A stretch of DNA of 64,000 nt, taken from the NCBI GenBank assembly GCA_018818785.1, contig JAHIRF010000008.1, forward strand, positions 149,121 through 213,120, in the 5' to 3' direction. The notes beneath the pieces were generated by a model. That model was not told where the DNA came from. It saw only the letters and a program-made list of their open reading frames with translations, and made no database searches. Position numbers and translations under genes: made by a program. The stretch comes from Thermoplasmatota archaeon (GTDB lineage Archaea; Thermoplasmatota; Thermoplasmata; UBA10834). Shown piece after piece: positions 43,232 to 52,800 of the stretch (its first letter is position 1; every line of letters starts with the position of its first letter).

Positions 43232-46018
43232 ATGCGATTACCTGGCCGGGGCGAGGTTGTGATTGACGAAGATATTGCCGAAACGGTCCTTGATTATGCA
43301 CGCTCGTTCGCGAATGCGAAACTGGTGGAGGTCCGTATGGAAGTCTCTGAGAAGACGGATGTCACTGTTCAATCCGGAGTGGTTGGCAGTCTGGGCTCCA
43401 ATAGAGATATCGGAATGAATGTTCGCGTAGTCCTTCCGACCGGGATAGGCTTCGCAAGCACGAATGGCGTCTCGAAGGAAATCGGCAAGGCGATCGTGGA
43501 CAAGGCGTTCAAACTAGCAAGGAATGTCGACCTCAAGGTGCCGATCTCTTTCTCGGACGAACCTGCAGTCACTACAAACTGGTCGGTCAGTGAGTCTAAA
43601 CCCATCGTAGACATGACGATAGATGACAGGGTCGAGTTCCTCAAGGGAATCGACAAGTCGATCATTGGTTCGAAGGTGAAAGTCCAAGGAAGATTCCTCC
43701 AGCTTCGCGACGCCAAAATCGAGAGCTATTTTGCGAATTCTGAAGGATCGAGGATATCATCCCATCTGCCGAGGTTGAGGTTCGATTCGTACATGGTGGT
43801 AACATCGAAGGGCCAGAGCGAACAATCGAGCAGGGAATGGGGCGGAACCGGCGGCTGGGAGGTCGCAGAGGGATGGGATCTGCCGAGCGCGCTCGACAAG
43901 GAAGTGCACATGCTCAAGAAGATGATCGAGCATGGCAAGCCTGTGAAGCTCGGGAAATATGATTTGATCTGCGGACCTGAGGTTGCTGGCATAGCTGCTC
44001 ATGAATCGTGCGGCCACCCGATGGAGGCCGACCGCATACTGGGGCGGGAGATGTCACAGGCAGGCAAATCATTCGTTTCCCCTGGCATGATCGGGTCGAG
44101 GATCGGCTCGGAATATGCGACGGTCATAGATGATCCGACGGTCCGTAACTCCTACGGTTACTATGCGTATGATCAGGAAGGGGTGAAGGCCCGTCCGCGA
44201 CACTTGTACAAAGAGGGCATCATCAATGAGTTCTACACCAACAGAGAGACCGCGGGTAGGCTTGACACGACCAGCAATGGCTCATCAAGATCAGAGACAT
44301 ACCTTCAGGAGCCGATCGTCCGTATGGCGAACACGTATGTGGCCCCAGGAGATTTTGAGGATGATGAGATATTCGGGTCGGTGAAATCGGGCGTGTTGAT
44401 GCATTCGTTCACCGAATGGAACATCGATGACAAGAGATTCAATCAGAAATATGTCTCTCGCGAGGCATACTTCATAAAAGATGGTGAGTTGGCCGAACCC
44501 GCGAGAAAGTGCGTTCTCGAGATAACGACCCCTGAATTCTGGGGCTCCCTGGATGCAGTGTCCAAGAATGTCGAATATCAGGCAGCGGAATGTGGGAAGG
44601 GCGACCCGATCCAGAGCATGGCGGTGTTCACCGGCGGGCCGATGATGCGTTTGAGGGGGGGTGACGTTATCTTGAGGAGCTTCAAGGACACGGCCGAGGA
44701 GATCGTGCAGAAAGCCCGCAGCCTTGGCGCGGACGACGTCATATGCGAAGTGATCGAGTCCAGGACCAATCAGATCAGGTATTCTTCCAACCGCATCGAC
44801 GCCTCCAACATGTGGCGTGAGCATCACGCGGTTCTTTTCGTTGCGATAGGCAAGAGGAACTTCGTCACGGATCTGAGGGACATCAACCACGCTCTGGATG
44901 CGGTACCAGATGTGGTCCAGGCTGCGAGGATCGCGCCTGAGAACAGGAACTATAGCGGCATCCCTGGCGGCCGATTCAAGTACAAACGATCTCCTGCCGA
45001 CAAGAAGATCACCGACCTAAGGTCTCCTGCGAAGTTCGTCTACGATGCGATCTCGGGTGCGGAGTCCGAGGGAGCGATCGAAGTTGGCGGCACTTTCTTC
45101 GCACGACATAACAAGGCAGGGATTGCGAGTTCCGGAGGCGCGTATGCAGATGATGAATCCGCATCCGTCGAGCTCTCCGTCCGGGCTTTCTCGGAACCGG
45201 AAGCATCTGGTCACGCGATCTGTTGCGTTCCCCGACTCGCCAAGATGGATGCGCGTGGTACCGGGGTTCGCGCAGGAACTCTGGCAAAGAGTGCCAAGAA
45301 TCCTATGCATGGCGATGTGGGAAGGACCGACATCATCGTCGAACCGCTGTTCCTTGGAAGCTTGACGCATTCGACATCCGATATGATGTCAGCGTTCGCG
45401 GTGGATATCGGCATGTCCATGTTCGCGAAGAAGCTCGGAAAGAAGGTTATGTCGGATGAGGTCACGTTCGTTGATGATCCCACTATCATATCCACTTCCA
45501 GAAGGTCTTTCGATCATGAAGGTGTGCCTACAAGACGCAACGTCGTGATCAAGGATGGTATCCTCAAGACATATCTCCACAACACATCGACTGCCAAGAA
45601 ATTCAAGACGAAGTCCACCAGCAACATGGGATCTCTCATCCCGATCGCTTTCAATTTCCCCGGTCAACCGTACGCCTTCCACCCGATCATAGAGTCGGGC
45701 AGCTGGAAGACGGATGAGCTGATAGAAGATACCAAATCCGGCCTTTACTTGAACAATGCCTGGTACACTAGGTTCCAGAGCTATTCGAAAGGAGATTTCT
45801 CAACGATACCTCGTGACGCCATTCTGCAAATACGGGACGGAGAGATAGTTGGCTCTGTCAAGAATATCCGGGTGAGCGACAACATGCTGAATCTCTGGAA
45901 GAACGTGGATGGTATAACAAAGGCTGCCCAGGAGGTCTTCTGGTGGGACGAAGCTTCTCCACCGTCCACCTTGCCCTGGCTACGCATGAGAAAGGCGAAT
46001 ATCACGCGCTCAGCGTAA
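43232..46018 (+). CDS. TldD-TldE (PmbA) fusion metalloprotease
   Basis: About 928 residues. The first half is TldD, with the zinc site HESCGH (about 257-262, HExxxH) and the conserved YAYDQEGVKA and FYTNRETAGR segments. From about residue 490 a second full-length TldD/E-like domain (SFKDTAEEIVQKARSLGADD... to the end) matches TldE/PmbA. It lacks the HExxxH and keeps the structural motifs VDDPTI and VVIKDGILKTYLHN. TldD and TldE normally act as a heterodimer that degrades or processes peptides, including microcin B17 and CcdA. A single-chain fusion is unusual. ATG 43232 is chosen because the frame to 43169 overlaps srp19. Confidence 0.88.
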   Translation: MRLPGRGEVVIDEDIAETVLDYARSFANAKLVEVRMEVSEKTDVTVQSGVVGSLGSNRDIGMNVRVVLPTGIGFASTNGVSKEIGKAIVDKAFKLARNVDLKVPISFSDEPAVTTNWSVSESKPIVDMTIDDRVEFLKGIDKSIIGSKVKVQGRFLQLRDAKIESYFANSEGSRISSHLPRLRFDSYMVVTSKGQSEQSSREWGGTGGWEVAEGWDLPSALDKEVHMLKKMIEHGKPVKLGKYDLICGPEVAGIAAHESCGHPMEADRILGREMSQAGKSFVSPGMIGSRIGSEYATVIDDPTVRNSYGYYAYDQEGVKARPRHLYKEGIINEFYTNRETAGRLDTTSNGSSRSETYLQEPIVRMANTYVAPGDFEDDEIFGSVKSGVLMHSFTEWNIDDKRFNQKYVSREAYFIKDGELAEPARKCVLEITTPEFWGSLDAVSKNVEYQAAECGKGDPIQSMAVFTGGPMMRLRGGDVILRSFKDTAEEIVQKARSLGADDVICEVIESRTNQIRYSSNRIDASNMWREHHAVLFVAIGKRNFVTDLRDINHALDAVPDVVQAARIAPENRNYSGIPGGRFKYKRSPADKKITDLRSPAKFVYDAISGAESEGAIEVGGTFFARHNKAGIASSGGAYADDESASVELSVRAFSEPEASGHAICCVPRLAKMDARGTGVRAGTLAKSAKNPMHGDVGRTDIIVEPLFLGSLTHSTSDMMSAFAVDIGMSMFAKKLGKKVMSDEVTFVDDPTIISTSRRSFDHEGVPTRRNVVIKDGILKTYLHNTSTAKKFKTKSTSNMGSLIPIAFNFPGQPYAFHPIIESGSWKTDELIEDTKSGLYLNNAWYTRFQSYSKGDFSTIPRDAILQIRDGEIVGSVKNIRVSDNMLNLWKNVDGITKAAQEVFWWDEASPPSTLPWLRMRKANITRSA

Positions 46019-46063
46019 TCATGCAAAGAATCGGGAAAATAATCCTCTGAACCTGGTCGCCGA

Positions 46064-46450
46064 TCATTCCGGCTTGATCAAGGTGGCGTTCACAACGCCG
46101 TCTTGACCGCATCTGGATGTGATGACAGCCTCGCCCAGCTCAGTCATGATCGTAGCGCCCTTCGTCATGATGTTACGCTGGACATAGTTCGGATTCGAGG
46201 GGTTACTCTTGACCGTCTGGATCTCGACCTTCTTGATGGTCTTCGTTGTCGGGTCCACGACATTCACCGAATCGACCATCAGGAGTCTTGCCTTCGAGTT
46301 TGCCCCCTTCGTCCTGTACATCTTGACCTTCCTGGGGCCCAGGCGGGTGAACTGCTTCTCTCGGCCGATCTCGAACTTCCTCTTCTTCCTGGCCGGTGTA
46401 ATCCTTCCGCCCGAAGACTTCCTCTTTGGTCTTCCTTGCCAAATGGCCAT
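46064..46450 (-). CDS. rps8e: ribosomal protein eS8
   Basis: 128 residues, an archaeal/eukaryotic small-subunit protein. WQGRPKRKSSGGRITPARKKRKFEIG is the family start, followed by the YVQRNIMTKGATIMTELGEAVITSR end. A single-gene unit convergent with the TldDE gene; its upstream gap of 65 bases separates it from the COG2129-like gene. Confidence 0.95.
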   Translation of the reverse strand: MAIWQGRPKRKSSGGRITPARKKRKFEIGREKQFTRLGPRKVKMYRTKGANSKARLLMVDSVNVVDPTTKTIKKVEIQTVKSNPSNPNYVQRNIMTKGATIMTELGEAVITSRCGQDGVVNATLIKPE

Positions 46451-46515
46451 CTGAAACCTCTCGCGAGATGTGAAAGTGGGAAGGGTATTAAAAGCTTTTG
46501 CGACTCACCGGCGAC

Positions 46516-47151
46516 TCAGAAGAGATCGACCAGGATGCCTTCCCCTATCCTGGCGATGGCATAGTGCCCTCCCCTAGCAGGTCCAGGGTTCACGAAGACT
46601 GTGCCGTCCTTCTCCTTGCATCCTCTGGACTCATGGATGTGTCCTGAGAGTACCATTCTTGGTCTGTGTTTCTCTATCACTCCCATGATCCCCCGCGATC
46701 CCGCGTTCCTTCCAGACCTGTCGACATCGTTCATGCCATGGGGTGGCGTATGGGTCACCATGACGCCTCCTCTGACCGCGACATCGTTCAATATCCTGAC
46801 CACCTCCTGCTCATCCAGTTCGAATGGCATTGATGCGGTCGAGGGGAGCCCTCCACCGCAGCCATAGAACACTCTACCATCTATCTCGAACGATGCGCCG
46901 TGCAGGCTGCATCCCGATTGTTCCAGCAACTTGAGCGTGTCCGCAGTGTCGCAGTTGCCAGGAACTGCTAGCAGCTTCGGCCCGAAGGTGTCCATGACCT
47001 TCTTCACATACTTCTCGGAACCATATGTCGTGAGGTCGCCGCACACTACTACCGCATCGTAAGTGTCTTCGCTCGCCACCTTACCCAGCAGCTTGATCGC
47101 ATCCTCCGACGCGTGGAGGTCGGCGCATATCAGCAATCTCAATTCCTTCAT
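46516..47151 (-). CDS. metallophosphoesterase (COG2129-like)
   Basis: 211 residues. CADLHAS (DxH), CGDLTTYG (GD), VPGNCDT (GNxD with Cys for His), THTPPHG and SGHIHESRG (GHxH) are present. The Cys in place of His in the GNHD motif is typical of the archaeal Icc-like COG2129 group. Substrate unknown. It starts five bases downstream of the presenilin-like gene's end. Confidence 0.85.
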   Translation of the reverse strand: MKELRLLICADLHASEDAIKLLGKVASEDTYDAVVVCGDLTTYGSEKYVKKVMDTFGPKLLAVPGNCDTADTLKLLEQSGCSLHGASFEIDGRVFYGCGGGLPSTASMPFELDEQEVVRILNDVAVRGGVMVTHTPPHGMNDVDRSGRNAGSRGIMGVIEKHRPRMVLSGHIHESRGCKEKDGTVFVNPGPARGGHYAIARIGEGILVDLF

Positions 47152-47155
47152 CAGA

Positions 47156-48085
47156 TCACCATGGCGTTACGATTCCCAGAGAGAATTCCTGGAATACGAT
47201 AAGATAGGATATCACGTATCCGGCGACAGCGCCACCGTTCAACAATGGTAGCCCCGCCAGAGGGTTCCCTTTGATCACGTATCTCATGAGCACCAAGAAT
47301 CCAATCGTTGCGCCGACTATGGTGCCCAGTGCGATCAATAGGTTGCCCGCTCCTATTCCTCCCACGATATCGGATGGCAGGAAATAGAACGCCGAAGCCA
47401 CGAGCACACCCGGGATTATGATGTCTCCCAGGCCCATGTACATGGCCTCCCTCTCCTCTCCATCGTCGAGCTGAGCCTTCAGAGACTTCTGTCGGAGATA
47501 TGAGAACCCTCTTCTCTTCGGTATGACCAGCAGGATGGGGAGATGCATCTTGGTCACGCCATCCGCCAGATCGATCATGTGCTTCGTGCCATAGACCGAT
47601 ATCGCATCGTATACGGCGAGTATTATGAGTAATATCAGAACTGGCAGGATGTTGAGCGATACGCCCAGTATCCCGATGACGCCTATCGCGACTAGTATCC
47701 CTGTCGCATCGACGACGTACCATTCTGGTTTCTTCGCGAGCAGATATACCAGGATGGCTGTGAGCATGATCGAGACCATCAGCGCCAGCAATCCCTCGTC
47801 GAACAGCGTCGCGACTGTCAGGATCACATAGAATATCGTGAACGAAACCGCGCCGATGAATATGATCCTCACGACATCGTCTCGCTTCTTCTTTATTATG
47901 TATAATACAAGGAATGTGAACAGCACGATGGCAATCACATAATACACCGGTATCATCGGATCGTTCGGATCCTCGAACGCCTGGTTCTCCTCTCCAAGCG
48001 CGGACGCGACGAGTGCTAGCGCTCCCAGCTGCGAGAACACGAATATCGCAGCCATGATCAGAACCGCTCTGTTGGTGTCGTCCAT
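47156..48085 (-). CDS. presenilin/signal-peptide-peptidase-like intramembrane aspartyl protease
   Basis: 309 residues, with about nine membrane helices. The catalytic aspartates lie in LAVYDAISVYG (YD motif, helix 6) and MGLGDIIIPG (GxGD, helix 7). The family's PAL-like segment appears as GLPLLNGG near the C-terminus. Such archaeal A22 proteases (PSH) cleave transmembrane helices. ATG 48085 is chosen because the extra frame up to 48487 has no hydrophobic pattern and overlaps the opposite phzF gene. Confidence 0.88.
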   Translation of the reverse strand: MDDTNRAVLIMAAIFVFSQLGALALVASALGEENQAFEDPNDPMIPVYYVIAIVLFTFLVLYIIKKKRDDVVRIIFIGAVSFTIFYVILTVATLFDEGLLALMVSIMLTAILVYLLAKKPEWYVVDATGILVAIGVIGILGVSLNILPVLILLIILAVYDAISVYGTKHMIDLADGVTKMHLPILLVIPKRRGFSYLRQKSLKAQLDDGEEREAMYMGLGDIIIPGVLVASAFYFLPSDIVGGIGAGNLLIALGTIVGATIGFLVLMRYVIKGNPLAGLPLLNGGAVAGYVISYLIVFQEFSLGIVTPW

Positions 48086-48170
48086 CGTCCCGCTATTCCG
48101 ACGCGCTTTAGAAATACTTTTGCGTCCGATGGGAAAAACATCAATATAGCCAAAAGCCCTAGCAATATCC

Positions 48171-49073
48171 GTGACTGAGCTGGAAGTGCTCAAGCTGGAC
48201 GTGTTCGCGGAGAGCCTGTTTAGCGGCAATCCCACATGGGTGGTGTTCGATGCGGACACGCTCGATGAGGTCGTGATGCAGCGAATAGCGTACGAGCTCG
48301 GATCACCCGAGACTGTCTTCATCATGAGATCGAAGAAGGCGGATGTCAGACTGAGATTTTTCAATGGTGATTCTGAGGAGCCGATAAGCGGACACTCGAC
48401 GATAGGCGCGCTCTGGGCCATGGCAGACCAGGGCGCTTTCGGGACATCCTTCGGGAGCAGGCACCGAGCCGAGACCTCAGTGGGCATACTCCCGTTCTAT
48501 GTGGAACTCAGCCCTGAGGGGACCAAGAGGGTATGGATGACTCAGAAGCGGCCACTGTTCTCCAAGGTCGAGGAAGTGACTGAGGTGGCCAGCGCGCTGG
48601 GCATCGGTGCGGAATCGATATTCCACAAAGAGTTTCCGATGAGCAGAGCATCGACGGGGTTGCCTTGTTTGCTGGTCGCGGTGCGATCCCTCGAAGTGAT
48701 CGAGAGGCTCAACCCACGACCGAATGAACTTGTCAGCCTATGCAAGGATCTCGAGGTGGGCGCGGTCGCGGTCTATGTGTGGGGAGGGTTCGATTCTTCC
48801 ACGACCGTCCATACTAGATGCTTCCTCCCGACGCCGTCGTTTCATGAGGACCCAGCATCAGGCATGCCCGCAGGTGCCCTTGCATCGTACATCGCAGATA
48901 ATGATTTCATACCCAGGGATAGACTGGGTGAAGTGATAATCGAGCAGGGGCATTTCATGGGACGGCCATCCAGGATCCATATCAGAATTGAGAAGCGTGG
49001 ATCGACCATAAAGAAAGTGGATGTGGGCGGATCCGTGAGGCCGACCGTGAGAGGGAAGATAACGGTCCCGTGA
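48171..49073 (+). CDS. PhzF-family protein
   Basis: 300 residues. The diaminopimelate-epimerase fold PhzF family. LDVFAESLFSGNPTWVV start, the LGSPETVFI motif with the family's catalytic Glu, and SGHSTIGALWAM follow, then a second half with HEDPASGMPAGALASYI (conserved DPASG.A.GAL). Functions in this family range from phenazine synthesis to unknown isomerisations; no phenazine genes are visible, so the role is open. Start GTG 48171. Confidence 0.88.
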   Translation: MTELEVLKLDVFAESLFSGNPTWVVFDADTLDEVVMQRIAYELGSPETVFIMRSKKADVRLRFFNGDSEEPISGHSTIGALWAMADQGAFGTSFGSRHRAETSVGILPFYVELSPEGTKRVWMTQKRPLFSKVEEVTEVASALGIGAESIFHKEFPMSRASTGLPCLLVAVRSLEVIERLNPRPNELVSLCKDLEVGAVAVYVWGGFDSSTTVHTRCFLPTPSFHEDPASGMPAGALASYIADNDFIPRDRLGEVIIEQGHFMGRPSRIHIRIEKRGSTIKKVDVGGSVRPTVRGKITVP

Positions 49074-49082
49074 TGCTGCGTC

Positions 49083-49709
49083 CTATCTCACGAGTGTGCC
49101 AAAAGCCACAGTTCCGGATACCTTCTCGATCATGACCTTGACCTGAACGCCCTTTGCAGTGCCAGGTACATAGATGATGAACTCTCCCTTGCGAGCGATT
49201 CCATCACCCTTCTTGCCGACATCTTTTATGAGGAGGTCGTACACCTTTCCGGCCTCTATCTCCTTCACTTCTTCGGCCTTCATGTGCTTTCTCACATGCA
49301 CCGGTCTATGAGCGCCGCAGGTCTCACAGGTGAGTATGAGCACTCTCCCGTCTTTGACCATGTTCGTATCAGGGCTCTCGCACTCAGAGCATAGTACGTA
49401 TTCTGAAACGTAATTGTCGATCCTGTCGACGATCTGCGATGTGGCGACCTTACCCTTGAAGACCACCCTCGTTCCCTCCATCGTCCCTGCTGTCCCGAGT
49501 TCTCTAAGCAGATATCCTAGGAGGTGGTCGGGTTCCCGTCTGAGTGTATCGACGATATCAGCGAAGTTCCTGATGGCAGTAGTCTTGCCCTCGATCATCA
49601 CATCTGGCTCAGGTATCTTGAACCTCTCGTGTGACTCCACTTTCAGGGGCAACTTCTTCTTTGCCCTTTCGAGGAGGGCTTCGTAATCGACACTCTCGTC
49701 GGCCGCCAT
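49083..49709 (-). CDS. translation initiation factor aIF2 beta with C-terminal TRAM domain
   Basis: 208 residues. The aIF2-beta core (about 1-140) has the YEALLERAKKKLP start, RNFADIVDTLRREPDHLLGYLLRELGTAG, and the zinc ribbon CSECESPDTNMVKDGRVLILTCETCG. A TRAM domain follows (from about 145, GKVYDLLIKDVGKKGDGIARKGEFIIYVPG and VKVMIEKVSGTVAFGT). This beta-TRAM fusion occurs in some Euryarchaeota. A TATA-like GCTTTAACTAG near 49731-49741 makes the transcript almost leaderless. Confidence 0.93.
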   Translation of the reverse strand: MAADESVDYEALLERAKKKLPLKVESHERFKIPEPDVMIEGKTTAIRNFADIVDTLRREPDHLLGYLLRELGTAGTMEGTRVVFKGKVATSQIVDRIDNYVSEYVLCSECESPDTNMVKDGRVLILTCETCGAHRPVHVRKHMKAEEVKEIEAGKVYDLLIKDVGKKGDGIARKGEFIIYVPGTAKGVQVKVMIEKVSGTVAFGTLVR

Positions 49710-49825
49710 CGTGGTTCCATAGTGGATTTGCTAGTTAAAGCTATTGGATTCCATAGCGGACAACTCGTGCAATCGCAGGCCAGAATGAGCGTGCGGATCA
49801 CCTACTTCTCCATAGAGGCGACCCG

Positions 49826-49838
49826 CTGCGAAACGTTT
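49826..49838 (+). promoter_or_regulatory. BRE/TATA element of the histidine-kinase gene
   Basis: CGAAAC GTTTATT is an excellent archaeal BRE plus TATA box. It lies right before an in-frame ATG at 49840, so that ATG cannot be in the mRNA. The transcript should start near 49860, and the real start codon lies further on. Confidence 0.65.
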
Positions 49839-49899
49839 ATTGATGACCGGGAACTATGAGTCGGATTGCCAGCCTCGAAGTAGGGTGAAATTGACGACG

Positions 49900-52800
49900 A
49901 TGAGGAGTTCTATAGACACCCTTAAGCATGAGAAGCCAGCCGGTTCGTTCGAGCATCGGCTTTCGTTGCTGGAAGCCTATCCGGGGCGCGTATCCGTGGT
50001 TCGTGAGGACCGCACAGTTGTCTTCATGAGCAAAGCTCTGCGGGATTCGTATGGCGATCTCGTGGGCAAGAAATGTTACGAGACCGCGCTCGGATCCGAG
50101 GACGTGTGCAAAGGATGTCCTGTTGCCCAGAACTGGGATGCATCCAATTTCCCACACTCCCGCACAACGAAGGAGCCGGACGGAACAACGTACGAACTGA
50201 CCACGACCAGATACGAAGACGATGAGACCGGCGAGGTTTACTACTTCTCATTCGAGCGTGACATAACCGTGCAGGTCGAGCAGGAGCGGTATCTGAGAAG
50301 CCTCGCCGCATCGCTAGATCAGATGGCAGAAGCGGTCGCCGTGGCAGACGCAGACGGACGCATCGTCTATTCCAACAAATTCTTCGAGACTGTGACAGGG
50401 TACAGCAGAGATAGGCTCTCTAAACTCAACATAATTACGATGGAAGAGCACATCGAATCCGAGGGCCTGGTACGTCAGATACTCAAGGACTCGCTGGGCC
50501 ACGGTTGGTCCGGAGAGATGACCATCGATCGAGGCGGCAATGGACCGTCCATCATCCATGTCGAAACCAAACCCGTCAAGACGCCTGAAGGAACCGCGAT
50601 CGGCATAGTAGGTTTGTTCAGGGATATCACGAGGGAACGGTGCGAAAAGGTCGAGCTCGAGAAGTACAAATCGCAGCTGGAGAAGAAGATGGAAGCAAGG
50701 ACCGCCGAGCTTGCAAGACGGGTCAACCAGCTCACGACCATCAACAAGATCAGCAGGGTAGTGACATCGATCCTGGACCCAGACGACCTGATAAAGGAGT
50801 TCGCAAAGTCCATCGCCAGCGGGTTCGGATATCAACATGTCGTGATCATGATGATGGACAAGGATCGGGGCGAGCTGCACTTCAATGCAGGCGAGGGTTC
50901 CAAAATACGCCAGGTCCACAGGGACATCACGATCAAGCTGAAGGAGGGCATAATAGGTCATGCCGCATTCTTCGGAGAGACGCTGGTGACAGGGGACGTC
51001 GATTCCGACCCACGCTATTTGAGCAAGGACATCAGCACCACAAAATCCGAACTAGCTATCCCCATCGTATTCAGAGGCGACCTCATAGGTATATTGGATA
51101 TCCAGAGCGATGCCAAGGATGCGTTCACCAGAAACGATGTCACATTGCTCGAGATGCTCGCCGATATCCTCGCCACATCCATAATCAACGCTAGGACATT
51201 CACGGAATCCAAGGAACGAGAGCAGGCGCTTACCATCCTGGACAGGATTAGCAGACAGATCTCCTTCAGGAGGGAGCCCGCGGTGATTCTCGACCAGGTC
51301 GCCAGGGACGCCGTATCCCTGCTGAAGGGCGAGAAGGCTCTAGTAGGTCTGAAAGAGGAGGGAACGGAGTGCCTGCGATGGTTAGCATCATGCAATGTCG
51401 AGACATCAATGCTTGACAAGCTCGAGTTCAACTCGGACCGAGGAGTGACTGGGCGTGCCATGTCCCAGCTGAAGACAGAAGTGGTGAACAATTATCTGCT
51501 CGACTCGGACGCGCGCCCGAGGGATGCGCAGCTTTTCAATATCAAGTCTATCGTATCGGCGCCCTTGATCATCGAGGGACGTGGCATCGGCGTGATAAAT
51601 GTATACAACAAGCAGGATGGTGCCAAATTCACGAAGAGCGATGCGCTCTTCTTGTCCTCGCTCGCGGATCATGCGGCGATCGCCCTTGAGAACTCCAACT
51701 TGATGACATCCCTGAACCAGAGGGTACGGTCTCAGCTAGCGCTCCTCGAGACCGCCTTCCTCATGCAGAGACAGATCGATTCGAGCGGAATATACGAATA
51801 CGTCGCGGAGAAGCTCCGTGAAGTCATCTGGTACGATGCCCTTACATTCTATCGATTGGATGCCGAGAATGAGCTGGTCGTGCCCGTCCTCGCGATAGGA
51901 CCGTATACGGACGAGGTGATGTCCGACATATTCCCGATCGGAACCGGAGTTACCGGCCAAGTCGCCCAGACTGGCAAGGCTGAGGTAATCAATGACGCGA
52001 TCTCCGATTCCCGCGCGGTCCAGGTCGAGGGCACACCCTTGGATGAGGAGGCCATCTTGGCCATCCCGCTGAAGGGCCGCGAGCGCGTGATCGGCGTACT
52101 GACGGTGTATCGACAGGGAGGCAAGGTTTTCACATCATCCGAATTCGAGATCGCTCAGTTATTCGCCAACCAAGCTACGGTCGCGGTCGAGAACGCCGAA
52201 CTGTACAAGACGGAAGAGAGTCTCCTGAATGAGAGCAAGAAGAAGATCGAACAGATGTCCAGCGTACTCGAGCTTACGACATCCGTGATGTACATGGACA
52301 GCCTCGACACCCTTCTGCGAAGACTGGCGAATGCGACCGTCCGGTCGTTCGGATTCAAGCGAGCGTCCGTATCCCTGCTCGAGCCGGACAAGAATGTGTT
52401 CGTGAACTGTGCGTTGGCCGGATACCCTGAATGGGTGTCGGTGGGCGAGCACATGCCTGCGGAGGAGGTCCTCGAGGACATGAAGGATGAGTTCCGGGTG
52501 GGTGAGACAAGTTATTACGTCCCATACGAGAAGCAGGAGTATGGCATAGAGAAGTTCGACTTCATCGCGCACCCCGAACTCGCATCGAAGCCCCGTGAAT
52601 CAGAAGACGCCTGGCACGAGAGAGATATCCTGATGCTCGCGCTGAAGGATCGAAGCGGTCGACTCACAGGCTATATGCTTGTGGACGAGCCGGCCGATAT
52701 GAAAGTTCCCACGAAGGAACAGATCGAGTTCCTCGAAATATTGTCAGGGATCGCATCGATCGCTGTCGAGAACTCCAGGCTGTTCGAGAAGCAAGTCTTT

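Noticed and set aside
47156-48487. 443-residue ORF extending the presenilin-like gene
   Set aside because: The upstream 134 residues are antisense to phzF and not hydrophobic; ATG 48085 starts the membrane protein.
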